DNA from: Exilibacterium sp.
Lineage (GTDB): Bacteria; Pseudomonadota; Gammaproteobacteria; Pseudomonadales; Cellvibrionaceae
NCBI GenBank assembly: GCA_028280195.1
Contig: JANQMH010000103.1
Coordinates: forward strand, 59,100-123,099
Length of the DNA: 64,000 nucleotides
Direction of reading: 5' to 3'
This document shows positions 18,454 to 27,840 of the stretch, piece after piece. How positions within the stretch are numbered: the first letter of the stretch is position 1; each line of letters begins with the position of its first letter. The translations under genes and the position numbers were made by a program. The notes below the pieces were generated by a model. It saw only the letters and a program-made list of their open reading frames with translations, did no database searches and was not told the origin of the DNA.

Positions 18454-19293
18454 ATGAAAACGCCCCTGGCAGCATGGGAAAATACCTGGACCACCCGCCT
18501 CGGGGCCTACTTCCCCGGCGAAAGAGTCGTGCTCAGAGGGAGAGATCTCTTTACCGAGCTGAAGGACTTGAGCTGGATCGGCCTGTTGATCTACGGCATT
18601 ACCGGCAACATACCTGACCAGAAGTCGGTGCGCCTGCTCAACGGTATCTGGACGCTGGCAACGAGTTACCCCGACCCGCGCATCTGGAACAACCGCATCG
18701 GCGCCCTGGCGGGCACAGCGAGAAGTACCGCGACCCTGGGTGTAAGCGCCGGTATTGCCATTACCGAAGCCGTGGTCTACGGCCTGCAGCCGGTACTGGG
18801 CGCCACGCAACTGTTGATCGACGTGCGCGAGCGTCTCGACCGGGGAGATGAACTCGCCGATGTCATCGCCCGGCGACTCGAGCAACCCTGCGACGATAAC
18901 AACCAACGACGCCTTGCCGCCCTGCCGGGTTTCGGCAGACCGGTTTCGTCGCGCGATGAACGCATCGCACCCTTGATGAGGCTAGCCGAAGAACTCGGCT
19001 TTGCCCAGGGATCCTCGGTAAGTCTGGCATTTAAAATCGAAGAAACGCTGCTGCAAAGCGGTCGCTCAAAACTGTACCTGAACGTTGCCGGGCTGATGGC
19101 TGCGCTGCTCAGCGACCAGGGCTACACGCCGGCGCAGCAATACCAGCTGTGCGTGCTATGCTCTAGTGGTGGCATGTTATTTTGCGCCGCTGATGCGGCG
19201 GCACAACCGCAGGGACGTTTCTTTCCAATGCGTTGTAGCAGTATCAAATACCGGGGAAAGGCATCACGCCAATGGAAAACCGATGAAACATAA
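18454..19293 (+). CDS. Short citrate-synthase-fold protein (citryl-CoA lyase-like), copy 2
   Basis: A 279-residue paralogue of the preceding gene, starting one base after its stop. It keeps more of the citryl-CoA lyase pattern: DLSWIGLLIYGITGNIP near the start, ARSTATLGVSAGIAITEAVVYG, the loop ALPGFGRPVSSRDERI (PGFGHP...DPR in relatives, with the histidine replaced by arginine), and a final PMRCSSIKYRG. The region equivalent to the HGGA loop reads LQPVLGATQ, again without histidine. The pair may bind acyl-CoA or a 2-oxo acid and work with the ThDP enzyme; this is inference. No catalytic claim can be made. Confidence 0.75.
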   Translation: MKTPLAAWENTWTTRLGAYFPGERVVLRGRDLFTELKDLSWIGLLIYGITGNIPDQKSVRLLNGIWTLATSYPDPRIWNNRIGALAGTARSTATLGVSAGIAITEAVVYGLQPVLGATQLLIDVRERLDRGDELADVIARRLEQPCDDNNQRRLAALPGFGRPVSSRDERIAPLMRLAEELGFAQGSSVSLAFKIEETLLQSGRSKLYLNVAGLMAALLSDQGYTPAQQYQLCVLCSSGGMLFCAADAAAQPQGRFFPMRCSSIKYRGKASRQWKTDET

Positions 19294-19358
19294 ATAACTT
19301 CGACAACATTTATGTCTTGTCAAGCGGGTTAAACGGGTTCCATAAAGGTTTGAGAGCA

Positions 19359-21485
19359 ATGAATATAAACAGACAACGCCGGACTTGGCTGGTACTGGCC
19401 ACAGTGTTACTCAGCCCTATCAGCTTAGCAGAATTTTCCGAGGAGGACGACGAGGAAAGCCTGCTGGATCTGTATGGCAACGAAGACATGATCAGCATCG
19501 CCACCGGCAGCCAGCAACTCATCGCCAAAGCTCCGGCAGTCGCCTCAGTTATCACCGCCAAGCAAATCCGCACCATGGGTGCGACCGACCTGGACCAGGT
19601 ACTGGAAACGGTACCCGGCCTGCACGTCGGCGTGCGCGCAGCGGGGTACAATCCGATATATACCTTTCGCGGTATCAATGCCGAACTGAATCCGCAAATA
19701 CTGATGCTGATCAACGGTATTCCCATCAGCAACCTGTTTCACGGCGATCGCAACCTGGTTTGGGGCGGCATGCCGGTAAACGCCATCTCCCGGGTGGAGA
19801 TCATTCGCGGCCCCGGCTCGGCGGTATACGGCGCCGATGCGTTCGCGGGTGTCATTAACGTCATTACCAAAAACGCCGGCGATATCGACGGCACTGAAGT
19901 GGGCCTGCGGGCCGGCAGCTACAATACCAGAGACATATGGCTGCTGCACAGCAATGCCTGGGGCGAAGCCGAACTGGCCTTTACGCTGGAGTATCACAAC
20001 ACCGACGGTCAGGATGAAGTCATTGACGTGGACGCCCAGACCCCGCTCGATCAGGTCTTTGGCACCAGTGCATCACTGGCACCGGGGTCGGTTAATCTGT
20101 CGCGCGACAATATCGATATGCGGCTCGATGTCACCTACCGCAACTGGCAGGTGCGGGCCGGTCTGCAGCGGCGTGAAGACTGGGGCAACGGCGCCGGCGT
20201 TGCCCAGGCGCTCGATTCAAATAACCGTTACAAAAGCGATAGATGGAATCTCGACGCGACTTACCGCAACGCGAGCCTGACACAGAACTGGAGTATGACC
20301 GCGCAGATCAGTTACCTGGACACCAGTCAGGAAGTCGAAGAGGATCTGCGTATCTTCCCGCCGGGCACGAATCTCGGCTTCGGTGTGCTGGATGACGGCC
20401 TCGTCGGCAATCCGGAGGTCTACGAGCGCCACTACCGCGCCAACGTCTCGGCTTTCTATCAGGGGTTTGAGTCGCATAAGATTCGCCTCGGCAGTGGCGC
20501 CTACTACGGCGACCTGCACAAGATCAGGGAAACCAAGAACTTCGGCATCGACCCCGCAACGGGCCTGCCGCTGCCGCCAAACAGCCCGCTGGTCGACGTC
20601 AGCGATACGCCTTTTGCCTTCATACCGGAGGAAAACCGTAAAAACTACTACGCGTTTATCCAGGACGAATGGAAATTCTCCAATGACTGGGAATTGACCG
20701 CCGGCGCCCGCGTCGACGATTACTCCGACTTCGGCAGCACCGTCAACCCGCGCCTGGCGCTGGTGTGGTCGGCAAAACACAATCTCACGGGAAAACTGCT
20801 TCTGGGCCGGGCATTCCGCGCGCCCTCCTTTGCCGAGACATTGAATGTGAACAACCCGGTCAGCCTCGGCAACCCCGATCTCGACCCGGAAACCATTCAG
20901 AGCTATGAACTCGCCGTCGACTACCGCGCCTCAGAGAGCACTCACTACCAGATCAACATTTTCAGCTATACCTGGGACGATATCATTCTTTTCGTGCCCG
21001 ATGAAAATGGCAGTGGTAACTCGACAGCGCAAAACGCCGGCAAACAGACCGGACACGGTATCGAGTTTGAAGCCAGCTGGAGGCCTACCGCCAACCTGCA
21101 GCTCAACGGTAACTACGCCTATCAGCAATCCACCAATGAAGATAACGACGAGGATGCGGCAAATTCTCCGCAACAGCAGATCTATGCGCAGTTGAACTGG
21201 GAATTCATACCCCACTGGCATATCAATACCCAGGTAAACTGGGTAATGGATAGAAAACGCGAGCCCGGAGACAACCGCCCTGATATCGACGACTATCGGC
21301 AGGTAGATTTCACCCTCAGCCGTCGCGGCAGCAGCGATAACTGGAACTTTTCCCTGGCGGCCCGCAATCTGTTCGACAGCGACATCCGCGAACCCAGCCT
21401 TGCGGGTGCGCCAGCGGCCGCCATTCCCAACGATCTGCCGCTGGCGGGGCGCCATTACTTCGTGGAACTTGGGTACAGTTTTTAA
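19359..21485 (+). CDS. TonB-dependent outer-membrane receptor
   Basis: A 708-residue outer-membrane receptor with a signal peptide (about residues 1-25, ending near SLA), a possible TonB box around DMISIATG, and a plug domain with VASVITAKQI, the DLDQVLETVPGLHVG segment and VEIIRGPGSAVYGADAFAGVINVITK. The beta-barrel ends in the aromatic YFVELGYSF. The ATG at 19359 gives a proper signal peptide; a TTG 14 codons upstream does not. No STN domain is present, so signalling through a FecIR-type pair is not expected. It lies 65 bases after the citryl-CoA lyase-like pair and before an SDR gene, so its ligand may be related to what those enzymes make or use. Confidence 0.92.
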   Translation: MNINRQRRTWLVLATVLLSPISLAEFSEEDDEESLLDLYGNEDMISIATGSQQLIAKAPAVASVITAKQIRTMGATDLDQVLETVPGLHVGVRAAGYNPIYTFRGINAELNPQILMLINGIPISNLFHGDRNLVWGGMPVNAISRVEIIRGPGSAVYGADAFAGVINVITKNAGDIDGTEVGLRAGSYNTRDIWLLHSNAWGEAELAFTLEYHNTDGQDEVIDVDAQTPLDQVFGTSASLAPGSVNLSRDNIDMRLDVTYRNWQVRAGLQRREDWGNGAGVAQALDSNNRYKSDRWNLDATYRNASLTQNWSMTAQISYLDTSQEVEEDLRIFPPGTNLGFGVLDDGLVGNPEVYERHYRANVSAFYQGFESHKIRLGSGAYYGDLHKIRETKNFGIDPATGLPLPPNSPLVDVSDTPFAFIPEENRKNYYAFIQDEWKFSNDWELTAGARVDDYSDFGSTVNPRLALVWSAKHNLTGKLLLGRAFRAPSFAETLNVNNPVSLGNPDLDPETIQSYELAVDYRASESTHYQINIFSYTWDDIILFVPDENGSGNSTAQNAGKQTGHGIEFEASWRPTANLQLNGNYAYQQSTNEDNDEDAANSPQQQIYAQLNWEFIPHWHINTQVNWVMDRKREPGDNRPDIDDYRQVDFTLSRRGSSDNWNFSLAARNLFDSDIREPSLAGAPAAAIPNDLPLAGRHYFVELGYSF

Positions 21486-21523
21486 GTGAGCAAAACTAAG
21501 CGCAGTCGACCTGGATACTGGAT

Positions 21524-22249
21524 ATGGATACTGAAAAAACCGCTGTCATCACCGGTGCAAACTCAGGCATAGGCTTCGCCACCGCCAGGCTGCTGAGTGA
21601 AAAAGGCTATCGGGTTTTCATCGTCGGCCGCGATGCGCAGGCCATACGCCAGGCAGCCAACACGCTGGAGTGCGACTGTATCCTCGCAGACCTCGCGGAT
21701 ACCGCCAATATCCGGCACATCGTCGAGCCTTTTCAGGACCTCGGGCTGGACGTACTGGTCAACAACGCCGGAATCGGCGAGTTCATGTTGCTCGAGGATC
21801 TGCGGCTCGAGAATATAACCCGGCACTTCACTGTTAACGTTTATTCGCCCCTGCTGCTGATTCAGGGCCTGTTACCCGCCCTGGCGCAGCGCAAAGGCAG
21901 TATCACCAATGTTTCGTCCGTTATCACCACGCGCAATACCGGCGGCTTCTCGGCCTATACCGCTTCCAAAGGCGCCCTGGAATCCGTCACCCGCTGTCTT
22001 GCGGTCGAGCTTGCGCCGCGCCAGATCAGAGTCAATGCCGTGTGCCCCGGCGCCGTAGACACCCCCATGCTCGACAAATCAAAAATACCGGCCGAGCTGC
22101 TGCCCAAAATGAAAGAACATCTCATGTCCACCATTCCTTTACAGCGCAAAGCGCTGCCCGGGGAAATCGCAGCGGCCATATATGCGCAACTCGAAAACCC
22201 CTATGTAACCGGAGCAATATGGCATGTAGATGGAGGAGTAGGCGCCTGA
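21524..22249 (+). CDS. Short-chain dehydrogenase/reductase
   Basis: A 241-residue classical SDR. The cofactor motif TGANSGIG is at residues 10-17, NNAGIG at about 80-85, the catalytic serine in NVSS (131-132), Y145 and K149 in AYTASKG, and the family's C-terminal NPYVTGAIWHVDGG. RDAQ after the second strand suggests NADP(H), but this is not certain. It reduces a carbonyl or oxidises an alcohol on an unknown substrate. The position, 38 bases after the receptor and within one transcript with a carboligase-type enzyme, makes a ketol or beta-keto intermediate a reasonable guess. Confidence 0.92.
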   Translation: MDTEKTAVITGANSGIGFATARLLSEKGYRVFIVGRDAQAIRQAANTLECDCILADLADTANIRHIVEPFQDLGLDVLVNNAGIGEFMLLEDLRLENITRHFTVNVYSPLLLIQGLLPALAQRKGSITNVSSVITTRNTGGFSAYTASKGALESVTRCLAVELAPRQIRVNAVCPGAVDTPMLDKSKIPAELLPKMKEHLMSTIPLQRKALPGEIAAAIYAQLENPYVTGAIWHVDGGVGA

Positions 22250-22285
22250 CTACCACAGCGGACGGCTTTTATCGGTAATCTCCCC

Positions 22286-23236
22286 ATGAGATTCGGCGCT
22301 ATCCCTCACACCGAGGCCTTGAGACTGGCCATTGCTCTGCTACTGAGCCTCGCAGCGGCGCCGTTACTGGCCGGCGATGGCAGCAATAGCCCGGTGGTTA
22401 TCTACTACCCGGACATCCGCGAGCCTTATCGCGGCATATTCATGGATATCATTGATGGGATAGAGTCGGAGCTGGCATTGGAAACGCGCAACATCGCCCT
22501 GAACAAAGTCGCCTTAAAAAAGAATCAGCTGCCGGAATCACTCCCCGCCGGTAACAACCCGGTGGTGATTGCGCTGGGCAAACGCGGTGTAAATGCTGCA
22601 CAGCGTTCGTCTCATCCGGTGGTATTCGGTGCGGTCAAACTGGCACCGGGGCAAATCCCGGAAAACTTTACCGGTATTTCCCTGGAGCCGGACCCGGCAG
22701 TGACCTTCGAGATACTGCGGCGCCTGGCACCGGCGGCAAAGCGCATCCATGTGATATCGCGCCCACAGCGGCACGCATGGCTGCTCGAACGTGCCCAACA
22801 GGCGGCCGCGCAACAAACCTTCGAGCTGAAGCGTTACACCGCAACGAATCTCAATGAAGTCGCCAGCCACTATCGGGACATCTTCCGGGCAAGCGCCGAC
22901 AACGAAGATGTCATCTGGCTGCTGGAGGCGGCATTTTCCAGAGATAAAACCATTATCGCCAACGTGCTGGAAAATGCCTGGAAGCGCAATACCCTGGTCA
23001 TTTCCCACAACCCCGCCCATGTCAAGCGCGGCGTGCTGCTGGCATTTTACCCCGACAACAAAGCCATGGGTAAACAGCTGGGCATTATCGCAAAAAAGAA
23101 ACTGGCCGGCGAAAGTGTCAGCACCATCACCCTGCTGAATGAGCTACTGCTCGCCTTGAACCGCCGCACTGCCGATCACCTTGGGCTGAAGTTTTCCAAG
23201 CATGAAAAATTCGACCTGATCCATCCGCCGCAGTGA
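22286..23236 (+). CDS. Periplasmic ABC-type substrate-binding protein (ABC_sub_bind family)
   Basis: A 316-residue exported protein with a signal peptide (about residues 1-29, ending LLAGDG). It belongs to the ABC_sub_bind family by its two-lobed pattern, with VVIYYPDIREPYRG, VIALGKRGVNAA, HPVVFGAVKLAPGQIPENFTG and VLLAFYPDNKAMGKQLG. No permease or ATPase gene is near. It precedes a membrane hybrid kinase by 18 bases, so it more likely presents a ligand to that sensor than feeds an ABC importer. The receptor-binding protein-sensor order is known from other gammaproteobacteria; the ligand is not known here. Confidence 0.85.
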   Translation: MRFGAIPHTEALRLAIALLLSLAAAPLLAGDGSNSPVVIYYPDIREPYRGIFMDIIDGIESELALETRNIALNKVALKKNQLPESLPAGNNPVVIALGKRGVNAAQRSSHPVVFGAVKLAPGQIPENFTGISLEPDPAVTFEILRRLAPAAKRIHVISRPQRHAWLLERAQQAAAQQTFELKRYTATNLNEVASHYRDIFRASADNEDVIWLLEAAFSRDKTIIANVLENAWKRNTLVISHNPAHVKRGVLLAFYPDNKAMGKQLGIIAKKKLAGESVSTITLLNELLLALNRRTADHLGLKFSKHEKFDLIHPPQ

Positions 23237-23253
23237 TATGAAGGAAAGCATAG

Positions 23254-26200
23254 ATGTCGCCAACAGCACAAGAAGCGCAGGCAAATATGTCTAAGCTGCC
23301 GGGCATCTTCCTTTCCCGCCTCAGCTTCCGCCAACAGCTGGTGCTGACTTTCACTCTCGGCATCGCCTGCCTGGCCGTGGTCTCATCTCTGGTAACCTCA
23401 TCGATATCGAACCAGGCAGTTTACGAAAAACTGTTGAACGAAGGCCGCCACGTTACCGATACCTTCGTCGAACAAAGTACTCTGGCACTGCTGTATCGCA
23501 GCCCCGAAAACGCCGAGGAAGCGGCGCGCAATATTCTCGCTTTCCCCGATGTCGCCGGCGTCGCCATTTATACATCCGATAGAAAAGCGCTTTATCAGTC
23601 CGGCAGGACCAAACCGCAAGCCATCTCTGTTGAGAAACTGTCGCTAGTGCGGCGCGAATACACCGAGGACGACAGTGCCTGGTTTTTTTCCGCACCGGTC
23701 TATGCCGGCGAAACATTCGAGACCGATGAGGAGGTAGGCGGTTCGCCGTTTGACAGTGACACACCGCTGCGCGAGCTTATCGGTTTCGTCGATGTGGTGG
23801 TCAGCAAAGACAGCCTCAACGCCATGAATATCAAGGTATTGCGCAGCAATCTGGCGGTGGCCGGTGGCCTCGCGGCAGTCCTGCTGTTGTCACTGTTGAC
23901 CATTACCCGCCGCGTTACCCAGCCAATTAAAAACCTCGCACAGATTATGGGCCGGGCCGAACAGGGCGACACCGATGTGCGCGCAGCGCTGCACGGCCCC
24001 AGCGATGTGATCGACATGGAAATGGCGTTCAATACCATGATGTCGGAACTGCAGTCGCGCGAGCAGGAGCTGAAGCGCGCCCGCGATACGGCCCTGGCCT
24101 CGGCCCAGGTGAAGGGCGAATTTGCGGCAACGGTGAGCCACGAGCTGCGCACACCGATGAACGGTATCATGGGCATGCTGGAGTTACTGCACGGCATGGG
24201 GCTGAGCGACAAACAAGAGGAATACGTCAATGTCGCGCGCAACTCCGGCCAGTCACTGCTGGCGTTGATTGACGATATTCTGGATTTTTCCAAGATCGAA
24301 TCCGGCAAAATGAAGCTGCATATGACGGCCATCGATGCGCGTGAGCTGCTGCACGATATTGTCGAGCTGCTATCGACCCAGGCGCGCCAGCGGGATGTCA
24401 GTCTCCGCTGTGTCACCGACGACCTGGTACCCGAGGCCATCCGCGGCGATTCCGGACGCATCCGCCAGGTATTGATTAATCTTACCGGCAACGCCATCAA
24501 ATTTACCGAGGGCGGTACGGTAACGCTGCGGCTGGGCCTGCGCGCCGGCGACAGTATCAATATCGGCGGCGCCAGCCATCAACTGTTCTTCGAAGTGCAG
24601 GATACCGGTATCGGTATCCCCCTCGATGCCCAGCAGCGGATTTTCGAGGCCTTCTCCCAGGCGGACAGCTCCACCACACGCAAATACGGCGGTACCGGGC
24701 TCGGCCTGGCGATTTGCAGCCAGTTGGTGGAGTTGATGGGCGGCACCATCGGCGTCGACAGCCAGCCCGGCGAAGGCAGCACCTTCTGGTTTTCGATTCC
24801 GCTGGAGGGCGGCGACGACCACAGGCCGGCAGAGGCCGCCGATAAGGCCAAGTTACCGGGCCTGCGGATACTGCTGGTCGGCGATGATACGCAGCACTGC
24901 GAGGTCATTGAGCAGATGCTTATCGGCTGGGAGACTTTCCACCGCACTGCCGGCAGCGGCCGTGCCGCTCTGGCCGCACTGCAGGCCGCCGCCGCCCAGG
25001 GCAGGCCTTTCGACATGTTGATCATCGACACACCGACGCTCGATTTGAGCGAAGAGGAACTGGTCGACTGCTTGCAGATGGAAGAAACGCTGAAAAAAAT
25101 CCGCGTGATACTGCTCGGCAATCTGGATGAAGAAACGCTGCAAAGCAAAGCCGCTCTCGGCGTGTGGTTGCCGAAACAGCCGGACCCGGGCAAACTGCTC
25201 AAAACCATCAACCATTTGCTGCTGTTGCGCGACGCCAGCCGCAGCGGCAAGTCGGTGGATAGGAAACCCGCCCAAGCGGTCCACACCGCCAACGTGCTGG
25301 TAGTGGAGGACAATACCACCAACCAGCAGGTGGCACTCGGGATGCTGGAGCGGCTCGGTCACCTGGGCCACCTGGCGGACAACGGCGAGGCGGCCCTGGC
25401 ACTGCTGGCCCGGCAGAGTTTCGACCTGGTGTTAATGGATTGCCTGATGCCCGGGTTGGACGGTTATGACACCACCGCCAGGCTGCGCCGGCAGGAGCGG
25501 GACGATCAGCACATACCCGTTGTCGCGATGACCGCCAATGCCGGCCCCAACGACCGCCAGCGCTGCCTGGATGCCGGTATGGACGACTACCTGGCGAAAC
25601 CCTTGAGCCTGGAGGATCTGGCAGGCACCCTGTCCAAGTGGCTTACCCGCAGCCGGGCGCCCGGTGATGTGCCACAGACCAGCCAGGCCGCGCAACCGCC
25701 GGATCAGGACAAGCTGCCGATACTCAACGAAAGCACCCTCAACGGGCTGCGCGAGCGCATCGGCAGTCGCATTCAGCCCACGCTGGCGGCATTTCTGAAC
25801 GACACACCGAAACACATCAATACGCTGCACCATGCCGTCAATGCCAGAGACCCGATCAAAATCCGCAATCTTGCCCACGGCATCAGAGGCAGCGGCCTCA
25901 ATCTCGGGGCGGAAAAGCTGGCGGCTTATTGTTGGGAGCTGGAACAGATCGGCGTCAAAGCCGGCGACAATGTGGGCACCGGGGCCGGTGTGCCAATACC
26001 CGCGCACGCCGCTGACCTGCTGCAGAAAATCAACCGGGAATACCGCCTGGTGCAGAGTGCGCTGGAGCAGCAACAGGCCGCCGAAACCACCACCCAGGCG
26101 CCGCCAGCCCTGCTGGAAAACCAGCCGCGCATATTGATTGTCGATGACGACAGCAGCGCCCGCCTGGCTCTGCACGGCATTCTCGAACGCGACGGCTACC

Positions 26201-27810
26201 TGATTTTTGAGGCCCACAACGGCGTCGAGGCGATCAAAACCTGTGAACGCGAGTGCCCCGACCTGGTATTGATGGACGCCATGATGCCGGAGATCGACGG
26301 CTTTAGCGCCTGCCGGCGCATCCAGCAACTGGACCTGCGCACCGTACCGCCGGTGCTGATGATAACCGCACTGCAGGATGAAGAGTCGATCGAGCGGGCC
26401 TTTGCCAGCGGCGCCACCGACTTCATACCCAAACCGGTCAACCTGACGGTGCTGCGGCAGCGCATTGCGCGCCTGCTGAAAAGTAACAACGCGGAAAAAA
26501 CCGTCCACCAGCTGGCCTACTACGACAGCCTCACCAATCTGCCAAACCGCACCCTGTTTCTGGAGCGCGCGCGCGAGCTGCTGCAGCGCGCCGAACAGAA
26601 CCAGCGCATGGTCGCGCTGATGTTTCTCGACCTCGACAGGTTCAAACTGATCAACGATACCCAGGGACACGAAGCCGGCGACCTGTTGCTGAAAACCGTG
26701 GCGCTGCGCCTGCAGGGCAGTATCCGCACCGCCGATGTGGTCGCCCGCCTCAGCGGCGACGATTTCACCATCGTGCTGGACGATATTCACTCGCCGGAAA
26801 CCGCCACCCGGGTGGCGGAAAAAGTCTGTCGCCGGCTGGTGCAGCCGTTCGCCTTTATGCAGCAGCAGGTCTACGTATCGGCCAGTATCGGCATTGCCAT
26901 CTACCCGCAAAACGGCAGCAATATCGGCACGCTGATGAAACATGCCGATACCGCCATGTTCCGCGCCAAAGCCAGGGGCGGCAGCTGTTTTCAGTTTTAT
27001 GAATACGGTATGGAAACTGAAATTTCCCGCCAGGTAGAGCTGGAGAGCGAACTGCGCCGGGCACTGGAGAAAGACGAACTGGTGCTGCACTACCAGCCGC
27101 AGGCCGAGCTGCTGAGCGGCAGACTGGTGGGTGTGGAGGCGCTGGTGCGCTGGCAGCACCCGCAGCGCGGCCTGCTGCCGCCGTCGGAGTTCATTCCGCT
27201 GGCGGAGGACTCGGGCCTGATCAACAGCCTCGGTGACTGGGTATTGTCGCAGGCCTGCCGGCAACAACAGCAGTGGCTGCAGGAGGACATCATGCCGCTG
27301 CCGGTGGCGGTGAATGTTTCCGGCCGCCAGCTGGCGGGAGACATGCTGTTCAATAAAATCAAACACATTCTCGCCGAGACCGCCATCCCCCACCACCTGC
27401 TGAAGCTGGAGCTGACCGAGGACACCCTGGCCGGCAGCGATCGGCAGATTGTCGAGCAACTGCAGCACCTGAAAAGCCTGGGCGTTACCCTGACCATCGA
27501 CGACTTCGGCACCGGCTACTCGTCGCTGAGTTACCTGAAACAGTTCCCGGTGGACACACTGAAAATCGACCGCAGCTTTATCAAGGATCTGCCGCAAGAC
27601 GGCGACAGCGCCGCCATCGCCGGCAGTATCATCGCCCTGGGCCACCGCCTGGGAATGAAAATCATCGCCGAGGGCGTGGAGACCGAAGCACAGCGGGACT
27701 TCCTGCGCGGAGAGGGCTGCGACATACAGCAGGGCTACCTGCTGAGCCGCCCGCTGCCCAAAGAAGAACTGGAATCCTGGCTATCGAGCCGTATCGAAGC
27801 TGGTCACTAG
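23254..27810 (+). CDS. Multidomain hybrid sensor kinase with Hpt, three REC, GGDEF and EAL domains
   Basis: A 1518-residue inner-membrane signalling protein. Order: TM1 (about 28-50), a periplasmic sensor region, TM2 (about 206-227), HAMP, HisKA with H296 in VSHELRTPMNG, HATPase (N box NLTGNAIKFTEGG, DTGIGIP, GTGLGLAI), a degenerate receiver (about 540-655), a full receiver (D729), an Hpt domain (H875 in LAHGIRGSG), a second full receiver (D1008), GGDEF with the altered signature SGDDF (1167-1171), and EAL with an intact VEAL (1294-1297) and DDFGTGYSS. It probably runs a phosphorelay that controls its own cyclic-di-GMP hydrolysis; the cyclase site looks impaired. It is the last gene of the operon and the likely partner of the preceding binding protein. 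Confidence 0.93.
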   Translation: MSPTAQEAQANMSKLPGIFLSRLSFRQQLVLTFTLGIACLAVVSSLVTSSISNQAVYEKLLNEGRHVTDTFVEQSTLALLYRSPENAEEAARNILAFPDVAGVAIYTSDRKALYQSGRTKPQAISVEKLSLVRREYTEDDSAWFFSAPVYAGETFETDEEVGGSPFDSDTPLRELIGFVDVVVSKDSLNAMNIKVLRSNLAVAGGLAAVLLLSLLTITRRVTQPIKNLAQIMGRAEQGDTDVRAALHGPSDVIDMEMAFNTMMSELQSREQELKRARDTALASAQVKGEFAATVSHELRTPMNGIMGMLELLHGMGLSDKQEEYVNVARNSGQSLLALIDDILDFSKIESGKMKLHMTAIDARELLHDIVELLSTQARQRDVSLRCVTDDLVPEAIRGDSGRIRQVLINLTGNAIKFTEGGTVTLRLGLRAGDSINIGGASHQLFFEVQDTGIGIPLDAQQRIFEAFSQADSSTTRKYGGTGLGLAICSQLVELMGGTIGVDSQPGEGSTFWFSIPLEGGDDHRPAEAADKAKLPGLRILLVGDDTQHCEVIEQMLIGWETFHRTAGSGRAALAALQAAAAQGRPFDMLIIDTPTLDLSEEELVDCLQMEETLKKIRVILLGNLDEETLQSKAALGVWLPKQPDPGKLLKTINHLLLLRDASRSGKSVDRKPAQAVHTANVLVVEDNTTNQQVALGMLERLGHLGHLADNGEAALALLARQSFDLVLMDCLMPGLDGYDTTARLRRQERDDQHIPVVAMTANAGPNDRQRCLDAGMDDYLAKPLSLEDLAGTLSKWLTRSRAPGDVPQTSQAAQPPDQDKLPILNESTLNGLRERIGSRIQPTLAAFLNDTPKHINTLHHAVNARDPIKIRNLAHGIRGSGLNLGAEKLAAYCWELEQIGVKAGDNVGTGAGVPIPAHAADLLQKINREYRLVQSALEQQQAAETTTQAPPALLENQPRILIVDDDSSARLALHGILERDGYLIFEAHNGVEAIKTCERECPDLVLMDAMMPEIDGFSACRRIQQLDLRTVPPVLMITALQDEESIERAFASGATDFIPKPVNLTVLRQRIARLLKSNNAEKTVHQLAYYDSLTNLPNRTLFLERARELLQRAEQNQRMVALMFLDLDRFKLINDTQGHEAGDLLLKTVALRLQGSIRTADVVARLSGDDFTIVLDDIHSPETATRVAEKVCRRLVQPFAFMQQQVYVSASIGIAIYPQNGSNIGTLMKHADTAMFRAKARGGSCFQFYEYGMETEISRQVELESELRRALEKDELVLHYQPQAELLSGRLVGVEALVRWQHPQRGLLPPSEFIPLAEDSGLINSLGDWVLSQACRQQQQWLQEDIMPLPVAVNVSGRQLAGDMLFNKIKHILAETAIPHHLLKLELTEDTLAGSDRQIVEQLQHLKSLGVTLTIDDFGTGYSSLSYLKQFPVDTLKIDRSFIKDLPQDGDSAAIAGSIIALGHRLGMKIIAEGVETEAQRDFLRGEGCDIQQGYLLSRPLPKEELESWLSSRIEAGH

Positions 27811-27831
27811 TCACTAGCGACTAGAGACTAG
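27805..27831. repeat. 7-bp tandem repeat at the 3' end of the hybrid-kinase gene
   Basis: Four copies of (C/G)ACTAG with a 7-base period start at 27805, 27812, 27819 and 27826. The first copy contains the kinase stop codon TAG, so every unit adds another TAG to the trailer. It lies between two convergent genes and is short enough to be a slippage product. Confidence 0.7.
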
Positions 27832-27840
27832 CAACTGAAT

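Noticed and set aside
25432..27645. 737-codon open frame antisense to the hybrid kinase
   Set aside because: Its sequence is the reverse-strand shadow of GGDEF-EAL coding DNA, rich in His, Gln and Arg with no domain; the sense gene has complete motifs.
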